The notes beneath the pieces are model-generated. The model did not search any database, was not told the origin of the DNA, and saw only the letters and a program-made list of their open reading frames with translations. The translations under genes and the position numbers were made by a program. Shown here in pieces: positions 23,602 to 25,748 of a stretch of 25,748 nt of DNA (its first letter is position 1; each line of letters starts with the position of its first letter). Source of the stretch: SpSt-28 sp044343155 (GTDB taxonomy: Archaea > Aenigmatarchaeota > Aenigmatarchaeia > CG10238-14 > SpSt-28); contig JAVZSS010000007.1 in assembly GCA_044343155.1 (NCBI GenBank), forward strand, positions 1-25,748, read 5' to 3'.

Positions 23602-24876
23602 ATGGTAAAAACAGAAAATGGAAAAGATAGGCTACCTTCAGAAGTAGCTAAAAAAATAGAAAAGATGAATTTAGAGGTTAGACTAAAAATATTGAATTCT
23701 TTAAAAGAAAATGCTTTACTAGATATTTTACCAGAATTGTCTGCTTCAACAAAAAAGGAGTTTTTTTCTTCTATAAATAAGAGTAAAGCTGCAGAAATTT
23801 TGAACAAGTTGCCTTTAGATGAAACAATTGAAATATTGCATAGCTTAGATGCTCAAACTAGAGAAGAAATACTTAACAATATAGCTGAAGAAAAAAGAGA
23901 ATATTATTTAAGAATTTTAAGGTATGGCCCTAAAAGTGCAGCATCCATAATGACAAATCAATTTATTTCTTTAAATTGGGATTTAAGCTGTGTAGATGCA
24001 ATAAGAATTTTGAGAAAGAAAAGAATTAAGTACCCTATTTATTATATTTATGTTGTTGATGATGAAAATCACTTGATTGGAGTTGTTTCTCTTAGACAAC
24101 TAGTTCTATCTCATCCTAAGAAAAAACTAAAAGATATAGCTAGAAGGAATGTTCTTAAAGCTTATCCTGAAACTTCTAGAGAAGAAGTTGCAAGAATTGT
24201 TAGAGAGAATAACCTTTATGCTCTACCAATTGTTGATAATGATAATAAACTCCTTGGCATAGTTACTGTAGATGATGTTTTAGAAGTTATGGAAAAAGAA
24301 ACTCATGAAGATATTTCTTTACTTTCTGGAAGTATGCCATTAGAAAATGTAATTTCAGCTAAAACTTCTTTAATTATAAAAGCAAGATTACCGGCATTGA
24401 TAATTGGATTTTTTGGTGCTTTGATAGCATCCATGATAGTTGGTGGTTTTGAAGATGTTTTAACAAAATATTTACCTTTAGCATTTTTCATGCCACTTTT
24501 GGTTTATATGAGTGATGCAACAGGAACTCAAACAGAAGCAACAACCATAAGAACTTTAGCTTTAGATCCCAATGTATCTTTTGGTAAATACTTTTCAAAA
24601 CAGTTTAAAACAGGTATAGCTTTAGGTTTTATAGTAGGTTTATTTGCATACATAATAATAGGTTTCATATGGGGTTTTGAGTATGGCTTAGTTGCCGGAG
24701 TTTCAACATTTATTTCAATGAACTTTTCAAACACTTTAACTTCTTCTTTGCCATTTTTATACAAAAGATTAGGACTAGATCCAGCAGCACTTTCTGGACC
24801 TATAGATACTATTATAAGTGATATAACAACTCTTATAATTTACTTTCTAGTTGCACATCTTCTCCTTTCCATATAA
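23602..24876 (+). CDS. mgtE: MgtE-type magnesium transporter
   Basis: This is a 424-residue protein. An N-terminal helical domain (about 10-115, with repeats such as ILNKLPLDETIEILHSLD) is followed by two CBS domains (about 116-180 and 183-235). Five membrane segments are at roughly 264-282, 290-305, 337-357, 361-385 and 403-424. The segment with D305, GTQTEAT and the final GLDPAALSGPIDTIISDITT correspond to the conserved pore and ion-site regions of MgtE channels. The cytoplasmic N and CBS domains gate Mg2+ uptake in response to internal Mg2+. The end overlaps the convergent zinc-ribbon gene by 44 bp. Confidence 0.93.
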   Translation: MVKTENGKDRLPSEVAKKIEKMNLEVRLKILNSLKENALLDILPELSASTKKEFFSSINKSKAAEILNKLPLDETIEILHSLDAQTREEILNNIAEEKREYYLRILRYGPKSAASIMTNQFISLNWDLSCVDAIRILRKKRIKYPIYYIYVVDDENHLIGVVSLRQLVLSHPKKKLKDIARRNVLKAYPETSREEVARIVRENNLYALPIVDNDNKLLGIVTVDDVLEVMEKETHEDISLLSGSMPLENVISAKTSLIIKARLPALIIGFFGALIASMIVGGFEDVLTKYLPLAFFMPLLVYMSDATGTQTEATTIRTLALDPNVSFGKYFSKQFKTGIALGFIVGLFAYIIIGFIWGFEYGLVAGVSTFISMNFSNTLTSSLPFLYKRLGLDPAALSGPIDTIISDITTLIIYFLVAHLLLSI

Positions 24877-25261
24877 AAATATATTTCATAGGAAGAAATG
24901 CTTCTAAATCAGATTCATAACCACATTTAGTACACTTATAACCAACGACTATTTCTTTGTTTAGTAAATTTTTAATTTTTCTTTCTTCTACATCAGCTTC
25001 ACATATTGGACATTTTTCTATTTTTTTCATTCCTACAGATTTTTTAGTTTTTGCTTTAACTTCTATTTCTTTAATTTCTAGTGCAATTCTTTTAGCTCTA
25101 GTTGGGGTTATTGTATATTTAGGGTCAATTTTTTTAAGTTCATTTTGTACTAAAGAAGCTAATTCTTCTTGTGATTCAATAATTTTATACCCCTTAACAA
25201 CTTTTTTTATCATTTCAGAAACCAAACCTTTTTCCGGAATTTTTCTACCATCCATATTCAA
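24833..25261 (-). CDS. Small zinc-ribbon protein of unknown function
   Basis: This is a 142-residue protein. Residues 12-75 are charged and mostly helical, with a PTRAKRIALEIKEIEVKAKTKK segment that could bind nucleic acid. C84 and C87 (CPIC) and C110 and C113 (CTKC) form a zinc ribbon. I do not recognise the family beyond its resemblance to small archaeal zinc-finger proteins. The start may be the first ATG or the codon-3 ATG. The 3' end overlaps mgtE by 44 bp in the convergent orientation. Upstream is a 27-bp gap to divergent tRNA-Ser, so its promoter must lie in or beside that tRNA. Confidence 0.8.
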   Translation of the reverse strand: MNMDGRKIPEKGLVSEMIKKVVKGYKIIESQEELASLVQNELKKIDPKYTITPTRAKRIALEIKEIEVKAKTKKSVGMKKIEKCPICEADVEERKIKNLLNKEIVVGYKCTKCGYESDLEAFLPMKYIFIWKGEDVQLESKL

Positions 25262-25288
25262 ATTTAAAAAAGTAAACTTATATTATAT

Positions 25289-25382
25289 GCCCGGGTCGCC
25301 TAACTGGTAGGGCGCAGCCCTGGAGTTTTATAGAGAGGCTGTGGCCGTTGAGGCCGTGCGGGTTCGAATCCCGTCCCGGGCG
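25289..25382 (+). tRNA. tRNA-Ser(GGA) with an enlarged (likely intron-containing) anticodon loop
   Basis: The acceptor GCCCGGG pairs with CCCGGGC and the discriminator is G, as in tRNA-Ser. The D arm is GCCT-AACTGGTA-GGGC and the T arm GCGGG-TTCGAAT-CCCGT, with one G-U pair. The anticodon stem CAGCC/GGCTG is perfect, and the loop begins CTGGAG, giving anticodon GGA (25322-25324). A 16-nt variable region with a GGCC/GGCC stem makes it class II. The loop is 17 nt instead of 7, which implies a 10-nt intron after position 37 (about 25326-25335), very short for an archaeal tRNA intron. CCA is not encoded. A weak TATA-like AAATTTAAAAAA lies at about 25260-25271, overlapping the divergent gene start. 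Confidence 0.8.
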
Positions 25383-25448
25383 AAATCTATTTATCCAACG
25401 CCCATACGTGGAGTATTTAAGACTGTAATAGAAAAATGGATTGAAAAC

Positions 25449-25748
25449 CTAGCTAATTTTAATTTCTTTTTTTCTTCCAAGCAAGCAATAATAATTTTCT
25501 GAATCTATCCAAATATCTTCTATTTTAAAATATTTGTTGAATTCTTTTATCAAAATTTTTTTATTGAATCTATAATGTGGTACTCCTTTTTCAGGCCCAT
25601 CCAAAATAATATAAGTTCTTGGTGCTATCCATTTTATTCCATATAGTTTATCTTTTGGTATGTCTTTTTTTGCCTTATGTTTATGAACTGTAACAAAAAT
25701 GTAACCATTTGATTTTAATATTCTATGCATTTCTTTTATTGCCTTTCT
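25449..25748 (-). CDS. SAM-dependent methyltransferase, C-terminal part
   Basis: The minus-strand frame is open to the window edge and gives 99 residues, so the N-terminal SAM-binding region is missing. The visible KEMHRILKSNGYIFVTVHKH is the strand and helix that follow the SAM pocket in class I methyltransferases of the Methyltransf_11 kind (usually EixRVLKPGG). The end, HYRFNKKILIKEFNKYFKIEDIWIDS, is also typical. The substrate cannot be told. The 66 bp between its stop and tRNA-Ser show no clear gene. Confidence 0.75.
   Translation of the reverse strand, partial: RKAIKEMHRILKSNGYIFVTVHKHKAKKDIPKDKLYGIKWIAPRTYIILDGPEKGVPHYRFNKKILIKEFNKYFKIEDIWIDSENYYCLLGRKKEIKIS

Overview
The window comes from a very AT-rich archaeon, roughly 27-28% G+C in the segments counted by hand. 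The archaeal signs are TATA-box promoters about 25-27 bp upstream of starts, a tRNA-Cys gene with an intron after position 37, tRNAs without encoded CCA, a geranylgeranyl-reductase-family enzyme for isoprenoid lipids, an archaeal-type uS2, a Trm14-type tRNA methyltransferase and an Lhr helicase. The tRNA stems are almost entirely G-C although the genome is AT-rich, which suggests a thermophile. A small, compact genome (possibly DPANN-like) is plausible from the short intergenic gaps, but the window does not prove the lineage.

Positions 1-9460 hold a nearly complete type I-B CRISPR-Cas locus, all on the + strand: the 3' end of cas6, an orphan 82-residue gene, cas8, a small helical gene I read as a stand-alone Cas11-type small subunit, cas7 (Cst2/DevR family), cas5, cas3 (HD plus helicase), then cas4, cas1 and cas2. 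A leader and a short array follow, with five good 30-nt repeats plus one degenerate terminal repeat and 36-38 nt spacers. cas8 to cas3 are chained by start/stop overlaps or a 15-nt gap, so the interference genes look like one operon. cas4-cas1-cas2 follow a 68-nt gap and may have their own promoter.

Positions 9461-11351 are a junction: tRNA-Cys(GCA) on the minus strand, a 253-residue protein I do not recognise whose G+C (about 40%) is clearly above its neighbours, and a membrane-anchored protein with a thioredoxin-like C-terminus that lacks the CxxC motif.

Positions 11353-25748 are chromosomal housekeeping. A minus-strand block holds ileS, dCMP deaminase and lhr. Divergent from it is a plus-strand run of rpsB (uS2), a radical-SAM SplB-like protein, a COG1407-type metallophosphoesterase and a THUMP-domain tRNA methyltransferase. 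Next is a minus-strand block of an XRE-family regulator, cis-prenyltransferase and geranylgeranyl-reductase-family enzyme, suggesting a polyprenol/dolichol or ether-lipid job. Then come mgtE (+), a zinc-ribbon protein (-), tRNA-Ser(GGA) with an enlarged anticodon loop (+), and the end of a SAM methyltransferase (-). Convergent pairs abut or overlap at their 3' ends.

The most novel-looking points are the separately encoded small subunit that resembles the C-terminus of its own Cas8, the coiled coil inside Cas8, the orphan gene between cas6 and cas8, the compositionally foreign gene beside tRNA-Cys, and the thioredoxin-like protein without its active site.
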